A stretch of DNA of 64,000 bases, taken from the NCBI RefSeq assembly GCF_003318255.1, contig NZ_QOCF01000003.1, positions 1 to 64,000 of the forward strand. Direction: 5' to 3'. Origin of the DNA: Ruegeria sp. A3M17. GTDB lineage: Bacteria; Pseudomonadota; Alphaproteobacteria; Rhodobacterales; Rhodobacteraceae. The translations under genes were made by a program, and so were the position numbers. This document shows, piece after piece, positions 8,114 through 16,533 of the stretch. The notes under the pieces were generated by a model. That model was not told the DNA's origin and made no database searches. It saw only the letters and a program-made list of their open reading frames with translations. How positions within the stretch are numbered: position 1 is the first letter of the stretch; the number at the start of each line of letters is the position of its first letter.

Positions 8114-8631
8114 TACTTTAGAGGAGCCCCATAGGTGCAAGTGTTTTTCGAAGACGCCAATACAACGCAGTCTTAGGCCACTGGAACCGGAGCCATCCAC
8201 CTCAACCGCAATTGGCAGCTACTACCTGAAACAATGTTCTCGGTGCCAGATAAGAAATTCGGCCTACGGGCGTTCCGCTGGCCCGTTGGCTGCTTCGCCA
8301 AAATCGCACTCAATATTTGCAACTGCGGCGAAGGTTCGGAATCCGCCCTGATCATAGGACGCAGCGACCTTTTTCGAGGTCGCCTTTGGGCTCTCCCGGC
8401 ACATTCGCCGCGAGATCCATGAACGACCGTTTCGGGATGGAGCGCCTTTCGCGGCGTGGCGCACGAACTGGCAAGACGCGGACAAAGCCACCGTTGCACT
8501 TAGGCCTCTGGATGCCCGGTTTCAGCCCAAAGCAGACGTTCACAACTAGACTACGCAGGTTCCAAGGCAGGGGCTAAGCCGACATAGAATTGCGGAAGCA
8601 GTTCTTTGGCTTCGACCCGAAACACAGTGCT
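8114..8631. other. Gene-free stretch (518 bases)
   Basis: Several overlapping short frames are open, but none has a credible SD, start or recognisable product. The composition is more GC-rich than the genes to its left. It may be decayed coding DNA or a dispersed Roseobacter repeat; neither can be shown here. Confidence 0.4.
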
Positions 8632-9852
8632 TCAACCAAACCCCAGGAACCACTGAATTATGAACGCGTTCGCTAAATCGACAAAGAAAGCCGAAACTAA
8701 CGGCAGAACAATAAACGCCACTGGCGAAGGGCCATAGCGTTGTGTGACCGCTGTCATATTCGCGATGGCTGTCGGTGTCGCACCCAACGAGAACCCAGCA
8801 AAACCAGCTGATATGACGGCTGCGAAGTAGTTTTTCCCCATCAGGCGGAACACGATGAAAATAATAAACGCGACGGCCGCGATTGATTGCAAAAGCATGG
8901 TTGTGATTAAAACTCCCGCACTGCTGGCCAGGGTCCACAACTCCATGCTCATCAGCGACATTGCAAGAAACACGGAAAGGCTGAATTCGGAAATCACGTT
9001 CATCGCAGGAGTGCCCGCGGGCCATTTGAGCTTAGAAAACAAGGGGGGCAGCAAGTTCGACAGCAAAATGCCGCTTAAGAGGCAAGGCACGAACAGGGGC
9101 AGTTTAACTCCTGCTGCCTCAAGTGCTTCAAATACGGAATACCCAATCGCGATTGCGATGTGAATCCAGAGCACACAATTCATCAGGTCTACATGAGTAA
9201 CTGTCGATGGTTGGTCGGTAGTTGGCTCCGCAACCGTCGCAACTTCTTCTTCTGCGTCGTCGACACTCTTGAGGTCGTTCTTTTGGATAAGAAAACGGGC
9301 AATGGGTCCACCCAGAACGCTGGCCAGGATCAGACCAACGGTCGCCGTAGCTATTCCCAGTTCGGAAGCACCGACGACTTGATAGCTATTTTCTATGGTT
9401 GGGCCCCAAGCAATGGCTGTGCCGTGACCTCCGATCAAGGATGCGGTTCCCAACAGTACTCCTGCTTGTGACGGCAAGCCGAACAAAAGCGCACCAATCA
9501 TGCCCACCACGTTCTGCACGAGCATAAAGGCAATCGTGAGCCCAAGCATGAGCACAAGAAGTGGTCCACCCTTTATCAGATCAGCGAAACGGGCGTTTAG
9601 ACCAACTGTCGTGAAAAAGTAGACCAACAAAAAGTCTCTGGCGCTTAGTTCGTAGCTGATTGCACGGCCAGTGGCTAAAACCACAAGCAAAGCCAGAATG
9701 GCCGCCAAAAGGCCTCCGCTGACTGGCTCCGGAATGCTGTACTTGGACAAGACTGCGTATCGACGGGTCAACCGCGCGCCGAGAAAATAGACCAATATCC
9801 CAATTGTTACGGCGCCAAAGCTGTCAATTTCTATCGGATCAAGCAATTCCAT
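8632..9852 (-). CDS. gltS: Sodium/glutamate symporter GltS
   Basis: A 406-residue inner-membrane carrier with about ten to twelve hydrophobic segments and the two re-entrant Gly/Ser-rich motifs of the GltS family (GTASLIGGHGTAIAWGP near the middle and GFSLGATPTAIANM near the C-terminus). The length equals the family norm (about 400). It imports glutamate with sodium. An acidic cytoplasmic loop (DDAEEEVATVAEP) divides the halves. The frameshifted AraC-like regulator directly upstream on the same strand may once have controlled it. Confidence 0.93.
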   Translation of the reverse strand: MELLDPIEIDSFGAVTIGILVYFLGARLTRRYAVLSKYSIPEPVSGGLLAAILALLVVLATGRAISYELSARDFLLVYFFTTVGLNARFADLIKGGPLLVLMLGLTIAFMLVQNVVGMIGALLFGLPSQAGVLLGTASLIGGHGTAIAWGPTIENSYQVVGASELGIATATVGLILASVLGGPIARFLIQKNDLKSVDDAEEEVATVAEPTTDQPSTVTHVDLMNCVLWIHIAIAIGYSVFEALEAAGVKLPLFVPCLLSGILLSNLLPPLFSKLKWPAGTPAMNVISEFSLSVFLAMSLMSMELWTLASSAGVLITTMLLQSIAAVAFIIFIVFRLMGKNYFAAVISAGFAGFSLGATPTAIANMTAVTQRYGPSPVAFIVLPLVSAFFVDLANAFIIQWFLGFG

Positions 9853-9941
9853 AGTGTTTTGTGCCCCCGCCCAAGTAAGTGAATTTCTGTTGGTTCTATT
9901 AGGATTGGTTTTGTCTAAGTTTCTGAGTCTGGAGAGTTAGA

Positions 9942-10933
9942 TCAGATGTCCTTTTTGATTTTACTCGGAGGTATTCCAGTCCACCCCTTAAATGCGTGCG
10001 CGAAGCTTGTTGCGTCAGAGTAGCCGAGCATTTCTGCCACTCGCGTCACACTGTGATCGCCTTCCTTCAACAATTCTTCCGCGCGATTGCGCTTCAGATC
10101 CGCGAGCAGCTTGCCAAGAGTCGTGCCCTCTTTCCTGAGTTTTCGAGCTAGTTGCTGCTCAGAGAGTCCAAAGATTTCAGCCGCCTTTTTGTTGCTTAGA
10201 AAGCCCGCATCCACGTGTGGTCTGAGGGCTTCGCTGACACTCTCTGTAAGGGACCGAGGGGGCTTGCGTTCACCACTTTCATCCGCAGGGATCTGGAAGT
10301 ACCCCTCCTTTGAGAACTCCAAGTTCAACCATGCAGCGGGAAACGCAATACGATGTCCAAATTTGTCCCCTTTGATTGGTTTAGAACCTTTGAAATCGCC
10401 GGGCAGTGCTTTGGGATCGCTTACGGTGATCAGTGTTTCTTTGGATGACCAACTTGTTCCGGCACATTTTGCGACAATCTCGGTAAACAAGCAGGTAAAA
10501 AAAGCGTCTATCTGCGCGGGAATAAAAGGCGTCTCAAAATACCTTTTCCTGATATTACCGCAGACTTACCATGAATATCCAGGTGGTGTTCTGTTGAACT
10601 TGAATGCTCAGTCGCGACGATAACGACCGACGTCAAAAATGAGCCGAGCGTTTTTGCATCTTTGGTCGCGTCGACCAAAGGCGGCCAGTTTGAAACCGCC
10701 ATTTTAGCGCCAATTTTGCTAAGCAAATGAAGGTCTTTTGTTGCGGCGGCTGCTTCTTCAAAAAACTGATACATGACAATTGCGTGGATGTATGCATCGG
10801 GGTCGTCGAAAGCGGCGCGAGAAATACCCAAGCGCGTCAGTATTTCATCGGTGTCTTCATAAACAGCATCCAGCGTGCTCAAGATCGGTTTCGCAGTGGA
10901 TAACCGGATCAAGGGCTGTGCCGGGCCATTCAT
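9942..10933 (-). pseudogene. AraC-family regulator (OruR-like), frameshifted
   Basis: Two frames join into one regulator. From ATG 10933 (GAGGG six bases upstream) the frame encodes the N-terminal ligand-type domain to about 10545, then ends in LLFPRR. The next frame carries on as RYFETPFIPAQIDAFFTCLF into a domain with a helix-turn-helix (KKAAEIFGLSEQQLARKLRK) and an AraC signature (VTRVAEMLGYSDATSFAHAF). One missing A in an A run (plus 10544-10547, four where five are needed) accounts for the break. It may be a real mutation or a sequencing error; otherwise the gene is complete. Confidence 0.85.
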
Positions 10934-10993
10934 GTTCGACCCTCGGAATGTGCAAGGCTCATTTTCCACCTCGTGGCTATGGCATGAATCCAA

Positions 10994-11211
10994 AAAAGAG
11001 TTTCGGCGACCTGATAATTTTAATTAAAAATCGCAACCTGGTGACCAAAACTATCATGTATTGTAGATATTCAGATGTCTAAATTTTTCAGCAATACGCT
11101 CGTTGAAGGGCATTTGAACCAAGTCCGTTAGATGACGGCTTCTCAGAACTGGTTCTGCCAAAGGCTAAAATTGCCAACCTTGATGAGCTAGCCAACGATG
11201 AGGGAGGTGAA
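10994..11211. other. Intergenic region between divergent regulator and HlyD genes
   Basis: 218 bases, distinctly AT-rich near 11020-11090, with likely divergent promoters. No clear operator was seen. A strong SD (GGGAGG, 11200-11205) ends it just before the HlyD start. Confidence 0.4.
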
Positions 11212-12306
11212 ATGGCGGACTCTGACCACGAGCTTCAACGACCGGGATGGACAGTTCCAATCGTAGCAATAATCATACTGCTGATATTTATCTGGTATGT
11301 TTTTAGCGACAGGATCACTCCGACAACCAACAACGCGTCTGTTCAGGGTTACACCATTGCGGTCGTTCCGGCGGTCTCCGGGTATATCGCTGACATTGCC
11401 ATAAAAAAGAACACGCTGGTTCCAACTGGCACAACGCTGGCGTCTTTGGAAAAAACGCGCTTTGAAAATGCCGTAGAAGCTGCTGAAGCAGAGCTTGAAG
11501 CCGCTGGACAAACCGTAGGTGCCTCTACTGCTTCCGTCGCCACAGCGACCGCAGCATTGGCAAAGGCTCAAGCGCTTCTGGAAGAAACCAGAGCGCAATC
11601 GGCTCGCATCTTCACCCTGGAAGAAAAGGGAATATACGCCGAGGCTCGCGGTGATGAAGCGCGGGCAGCTGTGTCGACGGCAGAAGCGGCAGTGTCCGCT
11701 GCTGAGTCCGAGTTGGAACGCGCGCGAGAGCAGCTTGGCGCGGCAGGTGACGATAATCCACGCCTCCGATTAGCAGTTGCGAAACTAGCCGATGCGCGAC
11801 TTGATCTTGAAAAGACGGACCTTTTCGCACCGGCTGATGTCATTGTCGGCGGGCTAAAGATCGATGAAGGGGCGTTCGCCAATGCAGGCGCACCTTTGAT
11901 GACATTGATTTCTATCGAGGATCAGTGGGTCGAAGCTTTCATGACCGAAAACAACCTGACGCGACTTGCGCCGGGCAACAAAGCTGAAATTGCCTTTGAT
12001 GCATTTCCCGGACGGGTTTTCGAAGGGAAGGTCAAAAGTACCGCCTGGGGTGTTTCGTCGGGTAAGGTCGTTAACCTCGGCGACCTTCCAACAGCCTCGA
12101 AACCAAAGGGATGGCTGCGCGATCCTCAACGGTTTTCAGTGATTATCGAAACTACGAACTACACACCGGCAGACAGTCTTGATCAGCCTGGGCTCCGATA
12201 TAACTCACAGGCGACTGTGGTGGTTTATACGGGTGACAACCCGTTTTGGAATACCTTGGCCAAAGGGTGGATCAGGTTCGTGAGTTACCTGTCTTACCTG
12301 TATTAA
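11212..12306 (+). CDS. HlyD/EmrA-type membrane-fusion (periplasmic adaptor) protein
   Basis: A 364-residue adaptor with one N-terminal membrane segment (about residues 13-32, IVAIIILLIFIWYVF). A lipoyl-like half follows (VVPAVSGYIADIAIKKNTLV), then a long alpha-helical hairpin of Ala/Glu-rich coiled coil (about residues 80-195) and a beta-barrel domain (FVEAFMTENNL-like region and PGNKAEIAFDAFPG). Such proteins link an inner-membrane pump to the outer membrane. SD GGGAGGTGAA precedes ATG 11212. The next gene, 15 bases on, would be its DUF2955/FUSC-like membrane partner but is truncated, so the exporter is probably inactive unless complemented elsewhere. Confidence 0.9.
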   Translation: MADSDHELQRPGWTVPIVAIIILLIFIWYVFSDRITPTTNNASVQGYTIAVVPAVSGYIADIAIKKNTLVPTGTTLASLEKTRFENAVEAAEAELEAAGQTVGASTASVATATAALAKAQALLEETRAQSARIFTLEEKGIYAEARGDEARAAVSTAEAAVSAAESELERAREQLGAAGDDNPRLRLAVAKLADARLDLEKTDLFAPADVIVGGLKIDEGAFANAGAPLMTLISIEDQWVEAFMTENNLTRLAPGNKAEIAFDAFPGRVFEGKVKSTAWGVSSGKVVNLGDLPTASKPKGWLRDPQRFSVIIETTNYTPADSLDQPGLRYNSQATVVVYTGDNPFWNTLAKGWIRFVSYLSYLY

Positions 12307-12321
12307 GTCGGCTCATTCAGT

Positions 12322-12798
12322 ATGTCCGCAGCGCCTCCATCATATGAACCGCGTAATCGAAGGGCGTTTCGGCTGGCTTTGGGTGTCACTGTCGTTTTCA
12401 CGCTTGGTCAGATTTACCAATGGCCCGTCGCGCTGCTCGCATCTGCGGGTGCGGTCGCATTTTTGCAGGATCCCAAGGCGATGCCTTTCTGGTTCGGGCT
12501 GCGAACCACCTTGATCGCAATGACGGCCCTTGCGGGTGGCTTTCTGACGGCACTGCTCCTGTCGGGCTACCCGGCAGTCATGGTGCTTACCTATGGGCGT
12601 GGTCAAAATGTCCCGAATGGACTGACGCAGATGGTCGATTCCGCTGAGTTTCCGGCCGTTGGCCGCATTGATCCCGTACATGCGGCCATCATGGCCAGCC
12701 AACGCCCTGCAATCCTCTGGCGGTTTCCCCTCCGCGGAGGGTCAAGATCAGTCGCGTACTTCGGCTCGCTAGTTTTTATCCAGTGGACGAAAAAGTAG
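12322..12798 (+). pseudogene. DUF2955/FUSC-like membrane transporter, truncated
   Basis: The first about 93 residues carry three hydrophobic segments typical of the DUF2955 family (for example ALGVTVVFTLGQIYQWPVAL and MTALAGGFLTALLLSGYPAV), which is normally over 300 residues long. After VMVLTYG (about 12600) the sequence turns hydrophilic and unrelated, ending in QWTKK. This fits a deletion or insertion that fused foreign or non-coding DNA to the stub. It overlaps the 3' end of the opposing small membrane gene. Confidence 0.7.
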
Positions 12799-12951
12799 TG
12801 CCAATAGAAATATTGAGCAGAGAGGAGTAATAAACAGTGAAAGCAGCCACCATGCCAATATGCTCAGCCCACGTCGATTAGCCATAGTCGCCACTTTGGC
12901 GAACAAAAGTACGACTACAATCAGTAACAATAAAAAGGTGGTTTCTGACAC
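12769..12951 (-). CDS. Small membrane protein (60 residues)
   Basis: Two hydrophobic segments (FLLLLIVVVLLFAKVATM and ILAWWLLSLFITPLCSIFLL) separated by a short basic turn (ANRRG). The start is GTG 12951, decided by a perfect AGGAGG six bases upstream. The function is not recognised; the WWLLSLFITP-type segment resembles small phage or host membrane proteins. It is read convergently with the truncated transporter. Confidence 0.65.
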   Translation of the reverse strand: MSETTFLLLLIVVVLLFAKVATMANRRGLSILAWWLLSLFITPLCSIFLLALLFRPLDKN

Positions 12952-12974
12952 CGATTGCCTCCTGTTTCTAAAAC

Positions 12975-14066
12975 CTAAACTGGTCGCGAGATCACCGTTG
13001 AATACCTGTTTTTTATTTTGAGGAAACTCTTCTCAAAAAGCTCATAGGACAGTGATGATAAGGCGAGTGTCATCGCAAGACCCAGAGCAAATATCAAAAT
13101 CCCCTCTCCCGGACCGTCGTTGGATGACAGACTCGCAACCAACTTTCCTGCCATCGATATGCAAAGTACGTGGTATACATAAACGCCATAGGAAATCTTG
13201 CCGAAGTAGCGCACCGGGCTCCATGACAGCACGCGCGCCAGGAGACCATCTGTTTGAACACCTACGACAACTAATACACAGCCTAATGCTATGACCGTGT
13301 ACCCGATCACCTGATACAGCCCGGGTACATCCACCGGCGGAAACAAGACAACGCTAGCCATGAGAGCTATTCCGATCACAGTTAGCAAACTCGAATGTTT
13401 CATCTGGGCTCCAGTCATCAAAACAGCCGCGATCGCACCCAGAACAAAGGAGTCCGCCCTTAGTGGGAGCACCCAAATAAAGGGGTGCTGGGTGCCCAGC
13501 AGTGTGAACCCAAGGCGTGCGACAATAAGGACGGCAATCAGCGACAAAGCGATTGCAACAAATGAACGGCGACCAGCCCCGGACAAAAGATAAAGCAAAA
13601 GAAGCATCGGCAACACAGCGTAAACCTGCTCCTCTAACGAGATCGTCCAAAGATGCGCGGTGAAAGGCACCGGAGAATAGCCCCCAATGGCGGTCATCAG
13701 ATTCCCAGTGAAAGACATGAAGCCCAACCACCATCCGACAACTGTGCTTGCTACTAGGTGACCCTCTATCAACGCCCATGCGCACACTGCAGTCAGATAG
13801 AAGATGTACAGTGGGAAAATCCTGAGCGCGCGTCGGATGTAGAATCTTCTGATTGAAATGGCCTCGGTGGCCTTCCACTCCAAAAGAAGAATTTTCGTCA
13901 GCAGGAAAGCGCTAATTGCAAGGAAAAGATCAACGCCGATCCATCCGTATTCTTTGATACCAGATAAGAATGGAACATCCGGCGAATGATGTATGAACAC
14001 TAATAGTGCCGCCACAAATCGAAGGCCATCAATCTGCGGCGAATAATAAACTGACTTTTCACGCAC
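12975..14066 (-). CDS. Acyltransferase family 3 membrane protein
   Basis: A 363-residue integral membrane O-acyltransferase. The N-terminal motif YSPQIDGLRFVAALLVFIHH contains the conserved arginine and histidine pair, and ten or so hydrophobic segments follow. Motifs FYIRRALRIFPLYI and HLWTISLEEQVYAVLP are characteristic of the family. Such enzymes acetylate surface polysaccharides or lipids. The start is a GTG at 14066 with GGGAG about ten bases upstream. It stands alone, and its acceptor cannot be told. Confidence 0.9.
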   Translation of the reverse strand: MREKSVYYSPQIDGLRFVAALLVFIHHSPDVPFLSGIKEYGWIGVDLFLAISAFLLTKILLLEWKATEAISIRRFYIRRALRIFPLYIFYLTAVCAWALIEGHLVASTVVGWWLGFMSFTGNLMTAIGGYSPVPFTAHLWTISLEEQVYAVLPMLLLLYLLSGAGRRSFVAIALSLIAVLIVARLGFTLLGTQHPFIWVLPLRADSFVLGAIAAVLMTGAQMKHSSLLTVIGIALMASVVLFPPVDVPGLYQVIGYTVIALGCVLVVVGVQTDGLLARVLSWSPVRYFGKISYGVYVYHVLCISMAGKLVASLSSNDGPGEGILIFALGLAMTLALSSLSYELFEKSFLKIKNRYSTVISRPV

Positions 14067-14195
14067 TGTGGAGGCGCTCCCAATTGTTGACCTTCAACTT
14101 CCCCAACAACAGCATGACTCGTCGTCATTTGCCTTCAAGAAGAAGGGTGTTTGGGGTCGCTAACATCCTAAAGACGCTATCTCAATCACCTTCCA
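14067..14195. other. Gap between acyltransferase and phage remnant
   Basis: 129 bases with no supported feature. It probably includes the scar where phage DNA joins the accessory genes. Confidence 0.3.
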
Positions 14196-14375
14196 CTACT
14201 GCAAGGCCCAATGTGCCAGCACATACAACGGAACATCGCCGGCATAAGCGGCGATTTTCAGGAGTGATGGCACTGACCGGGGTGTTTGATTGCCGTCTGC
14301 GTCAAAATCAGGTTCAGCAGAGGCGATTTCTGCCTGCCAAATCGCAGCCTGTTCCAAATCGGCACCATCAGGCAT
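14196..14375 (-). CDS. Possible phage-derived small protein (59 residues)
   Basis: The frame starts at ATG 14375 and ends at TAG 14196, with well-formed acidic protein sequence (MPDGADLEQAAIWQAEIAS, then AAYAGDVPLYVLAHWALQ). It is in frame with the baseplate gene upstream and open back to that gene's TAG at 14433, with a Cys-rich segment DGSCGGCDP between. It may be a separate gene with a weak start or the severed end of a longer protein. Confidence 0.4.
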   Translation of the reverse strand: MPDGADLEQAAIWQAEIASAEPDFDADGNQTPRSVPSLLKIAAYAGDVPLYVLAHWALQ

Positions 14376-14432
14376 CCGACCGTCAGTGATCGTTGGGTCA
14401 CAGCCGCCGCAACTACCGTCTCGGCTGGCATT

Positions 14433-14870
14433 CTATTTCGGATTGCCTGTGTCAGATGGTCCCGGTGCTACCTCGCCGTGGATATGGGTCACCAAACTAA
14501 CTCCTTCGGCGATCACATCACCACCAGAGACCGTGACGTCGCCATCAGACACAGCAACGTTTCCTTTGCCCGAAATATCGCCCTCAAAATTACCCGCCGG
14601 CGGCGCGCTCGCGAACGGGCCTGCCAAGATAATCCCTCGTGTCGTGTCTCCCCCGGGTGACAGCACAATGACTTGAGTGCCAACCGTTGGCGGTATCCAG
14701 AACTTAAGCGCCTCAGAGCCAAGTTGGGCGATCGGCAGCCAGGCGCTTGCTGCACCGTTACCCCAATCCACCTTGGCCCGGGCATTGCCTCGATCAACTT
14801 CGACCACGGTCGAGACCATTATCAGGCGCTCAACAATTTGCATGAGCTGGGCGGTCGCATAGTCAGACAT
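14433..14870 (-). CDS. Phage baseplate assembly protein V
   Basis: A 145-residue gpV-type protein that forms the spike base of contractile phage tails. It has an N-terminal helical segment (ATAQLMQIVERLI), an OB-like core (STVVEVDRGNARAKVDWG to VILSPGG), and a C-terminal Gly/Asp repeat (GNVAVSDGDVTVSGGDVI) leading to the metal-binding HIHGEV motif. ATG 14870 overlaps the stop of the preceding gene (ATGTCTGA), which decides the start. No other tail genes follow, so this is a remnant. Confidence 0.85.
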   Translation of the reverse strand: MSDYATAQLMQIVERLIMVSTVVEVDRGNARAKVDWGNGAASAWLPIAQLGSEALKFWIPPTVGTQVIVLSPGGDTTRGIILAGPFASAPPAGNFEGDISGKGNVAVSDGDVTVSGGDVIAEGVSLVTHIHGEVAPGPSDTGNPK

Positions 14871-15396
14871 CGTTGCGAACATCCTTGTAATCGGCTTCAT
14901 TGTCGGACCCAATATCGGGTGCCCACGACGCCAGAACCTGCGTGGGCGTCACGCCTGAATCGATGAAATAGCTCGACCCGACACAGGCAAAATGCACCCA
15001 CTCCAAACGCCAAATGTTGAAATTGTCGGCTTGCGGCGCGAACTCGTCTGGTTCAACGGCCAGAACTTCGGCCGCGCCCCATTTCACTCCAAGTCGGTTG
15101 TTGTGAACGAACGCAGCCAGCGCGCCGGCCGCTTTGATGCTGTCTCGCCGCACACGCGGCGTTCTGTTACCCATAATGAGGCGCGCCTCGACGTGAACCA
15201 GGCAGGGGAACTGACCTGTATGAGGGTCTTTCTCCGCTTCTGGCTCTAACTCTGATAGCTGCAACAAGATGGCCGGAACCGGCAGGTCACGTGGTGCCTG
15301 ATCCTCAGACGCAACGGTTTTGAACGCCTGAAACTCACCGGCAATGGTGGCGACGATGGTATCCAGCGCCGTGCCCAAATCAATTTCGTCTGCCAT
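14863..15396 (-). CDS. Phage virion/tail protein of unknown role
   Basis: A 177-residue protein directly upstream of and overlapping the baseplate V gene, where tail-completion or tail-terminator proteins sit in Mu- and P2-like phages. Visible features are PVPAILLQLSELEPE, a Val/Arg-rich strand region (CLVHVEARLIMG) and an acidic end. GGGGTAGGGG lies just before ATG 15396. I assign it to the phage module by position; the family is not certain. Confidence 0.6.
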   Translation of the reverse strand: MADEIDLGTALDTIVATIAGEFQAFKTVASEDQAPRDLPVPAILLQLSELEPEAEKDPHTGQFPCLVHVEARLIMGNRTPRVRRDSIKAAGALAAFVHNNRLGVKWGAAEVLAVEPDEFAPQADNFNIWRLEWVHFACVGSSYFIDSGVTPTQVLASWAPDIGSDNEADYKDVRNDV

Positions 15397-15511
15397 CCCC
15401 TACCCCCAAAATTGTGCGCGCGCGTATCTCGGATTGAAAGTGCTTGAAGTAGATCGAGCCGATATCCACGAAGGTGCTGTCAGACAAATTCGAACCAGCC
15501 TCAGCTAGGCC
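15380..15511 (-). pseudogene. C-terminal remnant of a further phage gene
   Basis: An open frame (SNLSDSTFVDIGSIYFKHF through TILGVGDGRRN, stop at 15380) overlaps the start of the next gene by 17 bases, as phage genes do. It has no start: its 5' part is cut off by the IS6-family element beginning around 15515. Confidence 0.5.
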
Positions 15512-15514
15512 AAT

Positions 15515-16275
15515 AGAACTGCCCTTTAAGCCGCACCAAGTTCGCGCCACTCGGCAAGAGCGGCGGTGCGTGTCAGCTTGAAGGTGTCTCGGCTGGTGAG
15601 AGATCGCTCCTGATTGAAGTGGTTGTGGACGGAAGAATGAACAGCGGCGAACTTCTGCAGACTTCGCATCCGCCTGAACCGCTGCATCGCGCGTTCTCGT
15701 CGTCGGAATGGGAGGTGGGAGTTCTCAACTCGATTGTTGAGCCACCTTCCCGTCTGTTGTTTTTCTAGCGCTCCCATTTCTTTGAGTGCCGCCTTGTAGG
15801 ATGCAAAACGGTCGGTCACGATCTCGACCGCCGTGCCGGGTCGCTTCATCAATTTCTTAAGGAATTTCAGTGCTGCAGCTTTGTTTCGGCGTTTGGTGAC
15901 AACGGCTTCTAGCACCTCGCCTTCATGATCCACAGCCCGCCAAAGATAATGCCGCTTGCCATTCACCTTCACAAAAACCTCGTCCACGTGCCACTTCCAT
16001 TTAGAGAACGCACGCAGCTGCTGAACGCGCTTTCGTCTGATCTCAGCAGCAAATATCGGGCCAAACCTGTTCCACCAATAACGGACAGTTTCGTGGCTCA
16101 CGTCGATGCCTCGCTCGTGCAGCAGATCTTCAACATTCCGAAGCGAGAGCGGGAATCGGATGTACAGCATCACCGCTAGACGGATGATCTCGGGACTGGT
16201 TTTGAAGTACTTAAAAGAGGCAGGTCTGGTCATGGGCAAAAGCTACGAAAGCCCCCAGCCCGTCTCAACCCAAGT
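15515..16275 (-). mobile_element. IS6-family insertion element
   Basis: The transposase gene with short flanks. The ends are not firmly resolved. CAATAGAACT on the left (about 15511-15520) and, on the other strand, CAGAAGAACT on the right (about 16274-16283) could be parts of the inverted repeats. The element interrupts phage-type coding DNA. Confidence 0.6.
15526..16233 (-). CDS. IS6-family (IS26-like) transposase
   Basis: A 235-residue DDE transposase. It has an N-terminal helix-turn-helix (LRNVEDLLHERGIDVSHETV) and a catalytic core: first Asp in WHVDEVFVKV, second Asp in IVTDRFASY, Glu in NRVENSHLPFRRRER. The conserved GKRHYLWRAVDHEGEVLEA is also present. The length matches the family (about 235). 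The start is ATG 16233; the frame extends two codons to a TTG. Members move by cointegrate formation and often drive deletions between copies, which fits the damaged phage genes on both sides. Confidence 0.95.
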   Translation of the reverse strand: MTRPASFKYFKTSPEIIRLAVMLYIRFPLSLRNVEDLLHERGIDVSHETVRYWWNRFGPIFAAEIRRKRVQQLRAFSKWKWHVDEVFVKVNGKRHYLWRAVDHEGEVLEAVVTKRRNKAAALKFLKKLMKRPGTAVEIVTDRFASYKAALKEMGALEKQQTGRWLNNRVENSHLPFRRRERAMQRFRRMRSLQKFAAVHSSVHNHFNQERSLTSRDTFKLTRTAALAEWRELGAA

Positions 16276-16281
16276 TCTTCT

Positions 16282-16440
16282 GACAAGACCGTCGCGCAGC
16301 GGGAGTTTGATATTGAGAGGTTTCGCATCAAACTGCTGGTCGGCCACCAGCCCGATGCGAACGACGTGACGGCGCGAAATTAAACCGACCTATCCGACCT
16401 GACGTTCCTTCACCCCGTCATTGAGACCTTGGGTGAATGA
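16282..16440 (+). pseudogene. Decayed coding fragment beside the IS element
   Basis: A protein-like frame (TVAQREFDIERFRIKLLVGH to TARN) reaches a TAA at 16381-16383. The same frame then continues as TDLSDLTFLHPVIETLGE to a TGA at 16438. No start is visible; the 5' side is the IS element. It is probably part of a gene cut by the insertion. The family was not recognised. Confidence 0.35.
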
Positions 16441-16533
16441 ATCCTGCAAAAAGGCCGGATCGCTGCAGGCGAGAACGTTGTGTCGCTACGGGCGTGAATG
16501 GCAGAGTGAATAATTTGAGCGCTGTCGGTGCGA

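Noticed and set aside
15480-15510. Second tRNA-Ser end (ATTCGAACC) as att repeat
   Set aside because: Only a short partial match and in a phage remnant frame; the surrounding bases do not match the tRNA.
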